Of a stretch of 64,000 nucleotides of DNA, positions 26,517-35,279 are shown in pieces; position 1 is the first letter of the stretch; every line of letters starts with the position of its first letter. The stretch comes from Albidovulum sp. bin36. GTDB lineage: Bacteria; Pseudomonadota; Alphaproteobacteria; Rhodobacterales; Rhodobacteraceae. Location of the stretch: positions 22,122 to 86,121 of the forward strand of contig MPMP01000007.1 in the NCBI GenBank assembly GCA_002238565.1. The letters are read 5' to 3'. A program made the translations under genes and the position numbers. The notes under the pieces are model-generated. The model was not told the DNA's origin. It searched no databases and saw only the letters and a list, made by a program, of their open reading frames with translations.

Positions 26517-27817
26517 GCTTGTTTCTAGGGATCGACATCGGCACGTCCGGCATCCGCTCCGCCGTTATCGACCGGACGGAATCGCTGATCGCCTCGGCGG
26601 AGGCGCCCTTGCCCGCGCCCGACGACGCATCGGGATTCCCAACTCAGGATCCAGCGATCTGGTGGGCCGCCTTGTCGGAATGCCTGGAGTCCCTAGCGTC
26701 CGAATTGGCCTCGGTCGCATCCGGCCTCCCCGAAATCGACGCCATGGCGGTGGATGGAACGTCGGGCACCATTCTGCTTGCCGACGCCGATCTCAATCCC
26801 GTAACCCGAGCGCTTATGTACAACGCCGGGGGGTTTCGCCGCGAAGCCGAAGCCATCGAGCGATTCGCCGAAGCGGACTCTTTGGCGCGGGGGCCGGGCT
26901 CGACGCTTGCAAGGCTCCTGCGGCTGCAAAGGGCCGGGGAGGCTGAAGACGCCAGGCACGCGCTCCACCAGGCCGACTGGATCGCCGCCAACCTCGCCGG
27001 CGTCGCCGGCAAGTCCGACGAGAACAACGCGCTAAAGCTCGGCTACGACTTGATCGGAAATTGCTGGCCGGCTTGGTTCGAAGCGGCCGGCGTGAGGATG
27101 GATATTCTTCCCGAAATAAAGCCGGTCGGCGATTTGCTGGGAACCGTCTCGGAGCGCAGCGCCAACAGATTCGGATTCAGCGTCAACGCCCTGGTTGCGA
27201 GCGGAACAACCGACGGCAATGCGGCGTTTCTGGGTTCCGGCGCCTCGAACGCCGGCGAAGGCGTGACATCGCTTGGAACGACCCTGACCATAAAACTTCT
27301 TTCCGAATGCCCGGTTGTCGATCCGGGCAGGGGGATCTATAGCCATCGCCTCTTCGGGATGTGGCTTGCGGGCGGCGCCTCCAATTCCGGCGGAGGCGCG
27401 CTTCTGAAATTCTTTTCGCCCGAGCAAATGTCGGAACTCGAAGCCCGGCTCGACCCGGACAGAAGCACCGGAGCGGATTTCTACCCGCTGCCGAGCGTAG
27501 GCGAAAGATTTCCGGTAGCCGACCCGGAATTCCGACCGCTCCACTCCCCTCGACCTGAAGACGATGCCGAATTCTTCCAGGGGCTGCTCGAAGGCATAGC
27601 GAAAATTGAACTCAGCGGCTATCGCGCATTGGAGCAATTGGGCGCCAACGCAGTAACTTCGATTCGCACATCGGGAGGCGGCGCCGCCAACCGTTCCTGG
27701 ACTCGCATTCGCAGGCGAATAATCGGCTGCGACATCACCTCGTCGCCGGCATCGGCCGCCGAGGGCAGCGCCAGGATCGCTAAAAGGTGCTGGACAAATC
27801 ATTTCAAGCGCAACTAA
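26513..27817 (+). CDS. FGGY-family carbohydrate kinase
   Basis: The 434-residue sugar kinase begins with the ATP-binding GIDIGTSGIRSAVID and carries the substrate-side AVDGTSGTILL block, as in D-ribulokinase/xylulokinase-like FGGY proteins, then GTTDGNAAF and SLGTTLTIK phosphate motifs and a C-terminal IRTSGGGAANRSW segment. It is shorter than most FGGY kinases (~500), mainly at the C-terminus, where RIAKRCWTNHFKRN replaces the usual AAYGAALLA end, so the last residues may come from a late frameshift. It probably phosphorylates the ketose that the coupled aldolase cleaves. Confidence 0.86.
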   Translation: MSLFLGIDIGTSGIRSAVIDRTESLIASAEAPLPAPDDASGFPTQDPAIWWAALSECLESLASELASVASGLPEIDAMAVDGTSGTILLADADLNPVTRALMYNAGGFRREAEAIERFAEADSLARGPGSTLARLLRLQRAGEAEDARHALHQADWIAANLAGVAGKSDENNALKLGYDLIGNCWPAWFEAAGVRMDILPEIKPVGDLLGTVSERSANRFGFSVNALVASGTTDGNAAFLGSGASNAGEGVTSLGTTLTIKLLSECPVVDPGRGIYSHRLFGMWLAGGASNSGGGALLKFFSPEQMSELEARLDPDRSTGADFYPLPSVGERFPVADPEFRPLHSPRPEDDAEFFQGLLEGIAKIELSGYRALEQLGANAVTSIRTSGGGAANRSWTRIRRRIIGCDITSSPASAAEGSARIAKRCWTNHFKRN

Positions 27818-27936
27818 AGCCTCTATGCCGCCAATCCAAACGCCCGTTGGCTTGACGGAGTCCAGTCCTTCGTCCGCGCAAATTGCATGGCGCAGACATA
27901 CTCGGATTGGCTCTTTTCGAATTTCAGGAGGCCTGC

Positions 27937-28641
27937 ATGCCCGAATCAATTGACTTGTACTATTGGCCGACTCCGAACGGCTGGAAAATTTCCATCGCCC
28001 TGGAAGAGCTCGGCCTCCCCTATTCGGTTCATCCGATCAATATCGGAAAAGGCGACCAATTCGCACCCGAATTTCTCAAAATCTCTCCAAACAACCGCAT
28101 ACCCGCCATCGTCGACCCCGACGGTCCCGGCGGCGCGCCGGTTTCAATTTTCGAATCGGGGGCGATTCTGCAGTATCTGGGTCGAAAGACGGGAAAATTC
28201 TACGGAAACAGCGAGCGCGACCGCATTGAAATTGAACAGTGGCTCATGTGGCAGATGGGCGGAGTCGGCCCCATGGCCGGGCAAGCGCACCATTTTCTGG
28301 TCTACGCGCCGGAACTCGAGCCTCCGCAGGATCTGCCGTATGCGAAAGAGAGATACCGCAATGAAGTCGGCAGGCTTTACAGAGTCCTCGACACCAGATT
28401 GGCCGACCGCGACTATGTTGCCGGAGAATATTCAATCGCCGACATGGCGATCTGGCCGTGGGCGATCAATTGGGAGAGGCAAATCCAAAACATCGACAGA
28501 TTTCCGAATTTTTCGAATTGGCTGGAACGCGTAGGAGCCCGAAACGCTGTTCAGAAGGGGCGCGCCGTAGCGCAGGACCTGCGAAGCCAGATGCAGAGCG
28601 ACCGAAACGCTCAGGATATTCTGTTCAAGCAAAGAGCCTAG
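27937..28641 (+). CDS. Glutathione S-transferase family protein (YfcG/YghU-like)
   Basis: The 234-residue protein has a thioredoxin-like domain (LYYWPTPNGWKISIALEELGLPY, then ISPNNRIPAIVD and FESGAILQYLGRK) and an all-helical C-terminal domain ending in VGARNAVQKG. The TPNGWK active-site region is that of the Nu-class disulfide-bond oxidoreductases YfcG/YghU, where Thr-Pro-Asn replaces the usual Tyr/Ser/Cys. I chose the ATG at 27937 because AGGAGG lies just before it; an in-frame ATG at 27883 lacks one. It stands alone after the sugar cluster. Confidence 0.88.
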   Translation: MPESIDLYYWPTPNGWKISIALEELGLPYSVHPINIGKGDQFAPEFLKISPNNRIPAIVDPDGPGGAPVSIFESGAILQYLGRKTGKFYGNSERDRIEIEQWLMWQMGGVGPMAGQAHHFLVYAPELEPPQDLPYAKERYRNEVGRLYRVLDTRLADRDYVAGEYSIADMAIWPWAINWERQIQNIDRFPNFSNWLERVGARNAVQKGRAVAQDLRSQMQSDRNAQDILFKQRA

Positions 28642-28730
28642 CCATTGAATCAGCCAGATCCTGCCGGGCGCGCCAAGTAATCGCCCGGCTCAGCATTCTC
28701 GAACGGAACCGAAGCGGCGCTCGCGCCGGG

Positions 28731-29333
28731 CTAGGATGCCTCGCTTTCCGCGTCCGCAGGCCGGTAATGCCTTGTGTAAATGTCCCTGTTGAGGAAAAAG
28801 AACAGGAAGAATAGAATAAAGATTCCGAATGTCTTGAAGTTGACCCAGGCATCGGTGGACATGGTTCGCCAGATGACTTCGTTCAAAGCCGCAAGCGCAA
28901 CGAAGAACAGGATCATGCGCCACGTCAAGAGATTCCATCCCCTGGTCGTCAAGGGCAGCGCTTCCTCCATTACGAATTGCAGCCCTGATTTTCCCCGAAT
29001 CATTCCTGCGACAAGTATGCCCGCCATAAGCAAATAAATTATCGTAGGCTTGATCTTGAAAAACCTCTCGTCGTTGAACCAAAGCGACATGCCGCCGAAT
29101 ACAACTGCGATCACCGCGACCGAAATCTGCATTCGCGAGACTTTCCCGGACAGCCGCCAGTACCAGAACGTTGATATTAGAAGCGCCGGAATAAAAATCG
29201 CGGTCGCCACGATGAACCCGGAATATTCGTTTCCGGCGAATTCGAACACGCGATCCTTCAATGCCATGTAGGCCGCAAAAAAGAGTATTACCGGTACAAG
29301 ATCGAAAATGGCCTTTTTGTTTTTGCTCATCAT
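28731..29333 (-). CDS. yciB: Septation protein A / intracellular septation family (YciB)
   Basis: This inner-membrane protein has 200 residues and about five hydrophobic segments, starting MMSKNKKAIFDLVPVILFF. The motifs KPTIIYLLMAGILV and NEVIWRTMSTDAWVNFK are hallmarks of YciB/IspZ, involved in cell-envelope and division-site maintenance. In alphaproteobacteria it often follows ftsY; here one EamA gene stands between. The gap to EamA is 18 bases, so the three genes are probably one operon. Confidence 0.9.
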   Translation of the reverse strand: MMSKNKKAIFDLVPVILFFAAYMALKDRVFEFAGNEYSGFIVATAIFIPALLISTFWYWRLSGKVSRMQISVAVIAVVFGGMSLWFNDERFFKIKPTIIYLLMAGILVAGMIRGKSGLQFVMEEALPLTTRGWNLLTWRMILFFVALAALNEVIWRTMSTDAWVNFKTFGIFILFFLFFFLNRDIYTRHYRPADAESEAS

Positions 29334-29351
29334 CCGCTTCCAAGTTAAATT

Positions 29352-30251
29352 TCAGATTTCGACCAGCACGGCGCCCGCGGCAATAAGTGCTATCAGCGCA
29401 AGCCGCCTGCTTCCTACCGTTTCCTTAAGAACGAGCCACCCTATCAAAGCGGCGAACAATGTGGAAGTCTCGCGCAGTACTGCCGTTTCGCCGACGTGGC
29501 CAACTCTTGTCGCCATCATGACGGCGCCGAAGCTTGCAGTTGCAATTACGGCGCCGGCAATGCCTAGCCTGGCAAGCTCCGGGAAGCGCAAATCGAATGG
29601 CCGCCGCCGCCATCTCGAATACGCTAGCACCGGCATGAAAAAGCCGTCTAGAAAAAACAGCCACGCCAGAAAGGTAAAGGGATTCGCTGTCGCTCTAATG
29701 CCGTAGGCGTCCACGGTCGTGTATCCCGCGACGAAAACGCCCGAAATGCACGCGAGGAGAATTGAAAACGCAAGGCCGGAGCGATCATCGATTTCCTTGG
29801 CCAGATTATAGGCTGCGAGCCCAAGGAGCCCGAACAATAGCGCAGCAACGCCGCACCATTGCACAAGCGAGAAAGATTCTCCGAAAACGATACCGGCGGC
29901 AACAACGGTAATCAGCATTCCCGAACCGCGTATTACGGGATAAACTACGGTTAAGCCAGTTCGGCTGAACGCCAGGGCCTGGAAAACCTTGTAAGCCGAA
30001 TGGACGGCAATTGCGCCTGCGAAGATCGGCCACATGTAGGGCTCGGGCCAGGGGACCACGAACAAGGCCAGCGGCGCCGTGAATATGCAATAAAAAAAGT
30101 CCATCGAGGCGCGCGACGTGAACGGGTCGTAGCGGCGACCCTTCTGCATCGCGGACACAAGCGCATGAAGAACCGCAGCCGAAAGCGCAAGAACAATAGC
30201 AAGGTTATGGCCGGCTTGCGTCCCTTCGATAGAGACAATCCACTCGCTCAA
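29352..30251 (-). CDS. EamA/DMT-family transporter
   Basis: This inner-membrane protein has 299 residues and about ten membrane segments in two EamA repeats (the second begins near 150, with GVFVAGYTTVDAYGI). Family members export amino acids, metabolites or drugs; no substrate can be inferred. The start is a TTG that overlaps the ftsY stop (TTGA), which couples it to ftsY. Confidence 0.88.
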   Translation of the reverse strand: MSEWIVSIEGTQAGHNLAIVLALSAAVLHALVSAMQKGRRYDPFTSRASMDFFYCIFTAPLALFVVPWPEPYMWPIFAGAIAVHSAYKVFQALAFSRTGLTVVYPVIRGSGMLITVVAAGIVFGESFSLVQWCGVAALLFGLLGLAAYNLAKEIDDRSGLAFSILLACISGVFVAGYTTVDAYGIRATANPFTFLAWLFFLDGFFMPVLAYSRWRRRPFDLRFPELARLGIAGAVIATASFGAVMMATRVGHVGETAVLRETSTLFAALIGWLVLKETVGSRRLALIALIAAGAVLVEI

Positions 30252-31291
30252 TCATTAAGTCCTGTAAGAGCCTTCGCGAATTCTCCCGGATCGAACGCAA
30301 AGAGATCCTCGATTCTTTCTCCTACGCCAATGGCGTGTACCGGCAACCCGAACTTGTCCGCAATCGAGACAAGCACTCCTCCCTTCGCGGTACCGTCGAG
30401 CTTGGTCATAATCAATCCGGAAACGTCGGCCATCTTCCGGAAGGTTTCCACTTGCGAAACCGCATTCTGCCCGGTCGTGGCATCAAGAACGAGAATCGTA
30501 TTATGTGGCGCGGTTTCGTCTTTTTTCCGGATGACGCGCACGATTTTTTCGAGTTCCGCCATGAGATCGGCTCTGTTCTGCAGCCGTCCGGCTGTATCGA
30601 TCAGTAGAAGGTCGGCCCCTGATGCGGTCGCGGTTTCGATTGAACTGTATGCGAGCGATGCCGGGTCGGCGCCCTGTTTGGCGGTCAGAACCGGCACGCC
30701 CGCGCGATCTCCCCAGATTTTGAGCTGCTCGACCGCCGCCGCCCTGAATGTATCGCAGGCCGCTATAACGACCGATTTGCCCGCTTCTCGAAACTGGCTG
30801 GCCAACTTTCCGATCGTGGTGGTCTTGCCGGAGCCATTAACGCCTACGATTAAAACGATCTGCGGCTTCTTGGAATACAGGGGCATCGGCCTGGAGACCG
30901 CTTCGAGCACTCGTTCGATTTCCTCCGCCAGAAGCGTCTTTAGCTCTTCAAGAGAAATACGCTTTCCCATGCGTCCTTCCGCTACTCCGGACGTTAGGCG
31001 CAATGCGGCTTCAATCCCCATGTCGGAAGCGATCAGCAAGTCCTCCAGATTTTCAAGCATTTCGTCGTCAAGCCGCCGCCTTTGCTCGGAGGCGGATTTT
31101 TCGCCGCCGAGAATCCGGGCGACGAGGCCCTCCCGCCCGCCATTCCGGTCGTCCTCCTGGCCGATATCCGCTTCGGCGGATTCGCTTTCCGATTGAGAGG
31201 CTTGTTCGCCTGCGAACAAGGATGCCAATCCTTCGCCGATTTTCGACGATGACCGCCCTAGCCTTTCCTTAAGCTTGCTGAATACCGACAT
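30248..31291 (-). CDS. ftsY: Signal recognition particle receptor FtsY
   Basis: The 347-residue SRP GTPase docks ribosome-SRP complexes at the membrane. After a short acidic N-domain (~60 residues) come the NG motifs: GVNGSGKTTTIGKLA (G1), DTFRAAAVEQLKIWGDR (G2), LIDTAGR (G3), TKLDGTAKGG (G4) and VGERIEDL near the end. The acidic A domain is short, as in many alphaproteobacteria. It is the first gene of the ftsY-EamA-yciB group. Confidence 0.95.
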   Translation of the reverse strand: MSVFSKLKERLGRSSSKIGEGLASLFAGEQASQSESESAEADIGQEDDRNGGREGLVARILGGEKSASEQRRRLDDEMLENLEDLLIASDMGIEAALRLTSGVAEGRMGKRISLEELKTLLAEEIERVLEAVSRPMPLYSKKPQIVLIVGVNGSGKTTTIGKLASQFREAGKSVVIAACDTFRAAAVEQLKIWGDRAGVPVLTAKQGADPASLAYSSIETATASGADLLLIDTAGRLQNRADLMAELEKIVRVIRKKDETAPHNTILVLDATTGQNAVSQVETFRKMADVSGLIMTKLDGTAKGGVLVSIADKFGLPVHAIGVGERIEDLFAFDPGEFAKALTGLND

Positions 31292-31602
31292 TCGCCGCCC
31301 GATCTGAATACTCTTCGCACTCCCTTAGAGTGTTTAATCCCGATCAACAACGAACAGGTTCAACGAATCATCCGGGACGCTCCTTCGACCGGCGCCGTCA
31401 TTGAATTGCGAATTCAATTGCTCCGGCGGAGGCTTTCGGAATTATGGCATTATAAATCTACGGCATTCGAAATCGGGTGTCGGAGCCGCTATTCCATTCT
31501 ACGGCGAAAGACCGCACGGCGGCGCGCCGAACTTCAGCGCTTCGGGCTCGCGGAACCTCGCCAGGCGTATGCCCGGAATTCCATTTGCGGCTCCTATTCG
31601 AG
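31292..31602. other. Intergenic region upstream of ftsY
   Basis: About 310 bases with no gene. GAATTGCGAATTCAATTGC near 31400-31418 is a near-palindrome. The ftsY promoter on the minus strand should lie here, but no clear -35/-10 pair is visible. Confidence 0.4.
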
Positions 31603-32487
31603 TCAGCTCAGATGCATTCCGAAGAAATCCAATGTTCTTGTCCATGCAAGCTTTGCCGCATCCTCGTCGTACCTCGGAGTCGTATCGTTATGAAATCCGT
31701 GGTTCGCTCCCTCATAGAAATGGACCGTATAGTCCTTGCCATGCTCTATGAGAGCTTTTTCGTAATCCGGCCAGCCGGCGTTGATTCTCTGATCCAGTTC
31801 GCCGTAGTGCAGCAATAGAGGAGCTTGGATGGACGGCACGTCTTCGACGGCGGCTTGCCGCCCATAGAACGGCACCGACGCGGCCATGTTCGGGTATGCG
31901 ACGGCTAGTGCATTGCAAACGCCTCCGCCGTAGCAAAATCCCACGGCGCCTACCTTGCCGGTAGAATCCGGATGATTGACCAGATATTCAAACCCCGCGA
32001 AAAAATCTTCCATGAGCTTTACGCGGTCGAGCTGCCTCTGCATTGTACGGCCGTCATCGTCGTTGCCGGGATATCCCCCTAGCGGCGACAGCCCGTCGGG
32101 TCCAAGGGCCAGGAATCCCGCTTTCGCAGTTCGCCTGACGACATCTTCAATGTAGGGGTTCAAGCCGCGGTTCTCGTGGACGACGAGAACCGCCGGGAGC
32201 TTGCCATTCGCTTCCGAGGGACGCGCCATCAAGCCCGAAATCGGGCCATGGCCGTTCGGACTGTCGTATTGAATTACTTCGGTGGAAATCTCGGGATCGT
32301 CCGGTGCAACCTGGCTGGCCAGCGCATAGTCTGGCTGCAGGCTTGCCAAAATCGCCGCTGCGCTTCCGGCAGCGGTAAACTGCGAGGCTTTAAGAATAAA
32401 TTCGCGTTTGCTCAATTTCCCATGCACATAGCCGTCGTACAGTTCCAGGATTCTCGGATCGAAGTCCTCGGCTCTCTTGCGCTGCAT
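31603..32487 (-). CDS. Dienelactone hydrolase family protein, probably exported
   Basis: The 294-residue alpha/beta hydrolase has catalytic Cys185 in GFCYGGG, Asp232 in [10 protein letters not shown] and His263 in NHGFHND, with the substrate-side Glu105 in HENRGLN. Family members hydrolyse dienelactones and related cyclic esters. Residues 24-60 look like a Tat-type export signal in which KR replaces RR ([10 protein letters not shown], then a hydrophobic alanine-rich core), a feature of periplasmic members of the group. It is a single gene next to the ISNCY remnant. Confidence 0.87.
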   Translation of the reverse strand: MQRKRAEDFDPRILELYDGYVHGKLSKREFILKASQFTAAGSAAAILASLQPDYALASQVAPDDPEISTEVIQYDSPNGHGPISGLMARPSEANGKLPAVLVVHENRGLNPYIEDVVRRTAKAGFLALGPDGLSPLGGYPGNDDDGRTMQRQLDRVKLMEDFFAGFEYLVNHPDSTGKVGAVGFCYGGGVCNALAVAYPNMAASVPFYGRQAAVEDVPSIQAPLLLHYGELDQRINAGWPDYEKALIEHGKDYTVHFYEGANHGFHNDTTPRYDEDAAKLAWTRTLDFFGMHLS

Positions 32488-32799
32488 TTTTCAATTCTCC
32501 ATCTTAAGTTCAAAGGCGAGTTTACCATGGAATTGAAAAAACTAAACTGTATTTCCATCTGCGCGGGCGCGGATCAAAATTCATACGAGTAGCTCGGCAA
32601 CGCTTCGACGCCCCAAGCTGAAGGACCAAATCCCGGACTTTTTCCAGTACGAGCAGCGGATTTTGCAGCGAGTACGCGAACAGTACGCACATAGTCGGGC
32701 GCGCGGCGGTCGTCGCCTCGCTGTCCCGTTGGCCGATTTGTCCCTAAATTGCCGAATTCGAGCCCATTAGGTCATATGGCCGGAGGTTTCTTGCCGTCG

Positions 32800-33345
32800 A
32801 GCAAGATACAGAATTCACGCGCTTGAATGGCGTGCCGAGCACTCGCTTGAGCGTCTCCGGGACGGTGATCGGGAACATCGACATCATCCCGCTCCGGAGG
32901 TAGACCTTACGCTTCAGGCTCCGGAGCGTTTGTCGGAACAGCCCGCAGCAATGCTCCAGATCCTGGTCGATTTAGGATCATAAGCGTCGCGAGCCTTGCG
33001 AATACGCCGGAAAAGAGCTGCTAGCCAAGGCCGAAACTGTGCGCGAATTCGTCGCCGCGCTTTCTCATGGAATTGAAGGTTTCGTATTCGGTCCGCCACC
33101 GGCATCTCGCGGCCCGCATAATGCGCATAACCGTGCCGGGCTCCGGCGTCAGGTCGATCGCCAGGGAGAATGTCACTGCGTCGCCGATCGGCCGGGTCGA
33201 ACTGCAGCGGCGAGGGTTATTTCAGCGCGAAGACCGCGAGCCCCGACATAAGCAAGTCCGACAAGTTGAAGCGTCTGTTCTCGGCCGGATCCTGGATCTT
33301 GTCGAATCGTTCTCGCACGGCGGCAACGAGACCGCGCATCTTGCA
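32800..33345 (-). mobile_element. Decayed ISNCY-type transposase remnant
   Basis: The minus strand reads MRGLVAAVRERFDKIQDP, NLSDLLMSGLAVFALK, then a stop where a Tyr is expected, and PSPLQFD: the N-terminus of ISNCY-family transposases (LTDALMSGLAMFSLKYPSLLQFD). About 180 bases further another frame gives RWRTEYETFNSMRKRGDEF and AHSFGLG*QLFSGVFA, then LEHCCGLFRQTLR in a third frame, matching the family's C-terminus. The whole catalytic middle is missing. No terminal repeats were found. Confidence 0.72.
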
Positions 33346-33463
33346 CGAAAATCGCCTGTGCACTTAGCCGACTGGGAATAGTTTTCGCCGTTCCAACGAA
33401 TTCGGAAGCAATTCACCGCGTCGCAATCCTTAGAACGAGTTCGCCATGCCGCTGCGAGCGCAT

Positions 33464-35155
33464 TCAGGCACCGATTTCATCGGCGAAATGCTTGATCGTA
33501 AGCCGTATCGGGTTTGGAGCCGCCTGACCAAGCCCGCAGATTGACGCATCCTCCATCACTTGGCAAAGCTCTTCCAGAAGTTCGGTGTCCCATGTCTGGC
33601 GCTGCATGAGCTTGACGGCTTTCTCGCACCCTACGCGGCAAGGCGTGCACTGGCCGCAGCTCTCGTCCTCGAAGAATCGCAGCATGTTCAGTGCTGCATT
33701 TCTGGCACTATCTTGCCGAGATAGCACAACGACCGCTGCCGAACCGATAAACGTCCCATGTTCCTGCAGAACGTCAAAATCCATGGGTATGTCGGACAGC
33801 GATGCCGGAAGTAGTCCCGCCGACGGTCCGCCTGGCTGGTAGGCGTAAAACTCGTGTCCTTTCGACATTCCCCCGGCGGCTTCTATTATGTCCGTGATCG
33901 TTGATCCGGCAGTTAGAATGTAGACTCCGGGGTTCGCCACGCGCCCGGACACCGAATAGCTGCGCAAGCCAGCTCTGCCATTTGCGGTTGCGGACGCGTA
34001 AATTCCTGAACCTTCGCGGCAGATCCGCCCGACCCAATAGAGCGTCTCGACATTGTGCACTAAAGTCGGTCGCCCGAAAACTCCGTTCTGAGCGACGTAT
34101 GGCGGTCGGTGCCTAGGCAGTCCCCTCTTGCCCTCTATGCTTTCGATCATCGCGCTTTCTTCGCCGCAAATATACGCGCCGGCACCGCGCCGCAGGTCGA
34201 TAAATCCAGCTTCGACGATGTTCGCCTTCTCTAATTCTGCGATTTCCCTCTGAAGAATTTTGCGGATCGCCGGGTATTCATCTCGCAAGTAAATATAGGC
34301 TGTCTCGGCCTCGACCGCCCAAGCCGCAATCAGCATGCCCTCCAAAAACAAATGCGGGTTCCGCTCCAGAAAGTACCTGTCCTTGAATGTTCCCGGTTCG
34401 CCTTCGTCCGCGTTGACTGCAAGAAGCCTAGGGCCGGTCTCGGCGCGGACGAACGACCACTTTCTGCCAGACGGGAATCCAGCGCCTCCCAGCCCCCGAA
34501 GCCCGGCATTTGAAATCTCGCTCTGGACTTCTTCGACAGACTTCGAGCCGCCCAGATAGGCGAGAAAAGTACCGTATCCGCCGCTGTCGCGGTAGTCTGA
34601 AAATTTTTCGTAGTCAGGCAGTCGAGGATTAAATTCTTTCGCCGCAATCGCGGCGGCGACTTTCTCGATATTCGCATTGTCGATGTGATTGTGTCCGAGT
34701 TCGAGCGCGGGAGCCGTGTCGCAGCGCCCCATGCATGGCGCGCGAACCACCCTCACTTCGGCAGGGTCAAGCGATTCACGAAGTCCCTGCATGAGCGCCG
34801 ACGCGCCGGCGATTTCGCAGGAAAGCGAATCGCAAACGCGAATCGTCAGCGGCGGCGGCGGACTCTCTCCTTCCTTGACGACATCGAAGTGCGCATAGAA
34901 CGTAGCAACCTCGTAGACTTCCGCTTGCGACATCCTCAGTTCGGATGCCAATGCTCGCAGATGGGCTGCGGAGAGGCAGTTATACTTGTCCTGAATTAAG
35001 TGGAGGAATTCAATGAGCAAATCCTTTCGGCGCGACCGGTCTCCGAGCAATTCTTGAATTTCCGAAAGCGATTCTTCGGAAACCTGCCGGCCCTTGGGCG
35101 TTTTGCGCCCCTTGCCGCGTCCCGATTTCCAAACGCCGGGCGATGGATTGCTCAT
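33464..35155 (-). CDS. NuoE-NuoF fusion, NAD-dependent formate dehydrogenase beta-like subunit
   Basis: The 563-residue protein joins a NuoE-like domain (residues ~25-170; 2Fe-2S cysteines 108, 113, 141, 145) to a NuoF-like domain with the FMN/NADH loop GLGGAGFPSGRKW (221-233), NADEGEPGTFKDR (248-260) and 4Fe-4S cysteines 500, 503, 506 and 540. Such fusions are electron-output subunits (FdsB/HoxF-like) that pass electrons to NAD. The partner catalytic alpha subunit would normally follow, but the next sequence downstream is the ISNCY remnant, and no alpha subunit lies in the window. The protein may be an orphan or work with a distant partner. Confidence 0.88.
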   Translation of the reverse strand: MSNPSPGVWKSGRGKGRKTPKGRQVSEESLSEIQELLGDRSRRKDLLIEFLHLIQDKYNCLSAAHLRALASELRMSQAEVYEVATFYAHFDVVKEGESPPPPLTIRVCDSLSCEIAGASALMQGLRESLDPAEVRVVRAPCMGRCDTAPALELGHNHIDNANIEKVAAAIAAKEFNPRLPDYEKFSDYRDSGGYGTFLAYLGGSKSVEEVQSEISNAGLRGLGGAGFPSGRKWSFVRAETGPRLLAVNADEGEPGTFKDRYFLERNPHLFLEGMLIAAWAVEAETAYIYLRDEYPAIRKILQREIAELEKANIVEAGFIDLRRGAGAYICGEESAMIESIEGKRGLPRHRPPYVAQNGVFGRPTLVHNVETLYWVGRICREGSGIYASATANGRAGLRSYSVSGRVANPGVYILTAGSTITDIIEAAGGMSKGHEFYAYQPGGPSAGLLPASLSDIPMDFDVLQEHGTFIGSAAVVVLSRQDSARNAALNMLRFFEDESCGQCTPCRVGCEKAVKLMQRQTWDTELLEELCQVMEDASICGLGQAAPNPIRLTIKHFADEIGA

Positions 35156-35279
35156 GCTTCACTCCTTTCGAAGGCCGGGCGGCGCGGCAAATTCAGCAAT
35201 GCTTGCTCGCGGCGACTAATGCTCGCGCTTTTACCGGCCTCGGCAATGAATTCGGCACGGCGAGCGCGCGGACTCCATT

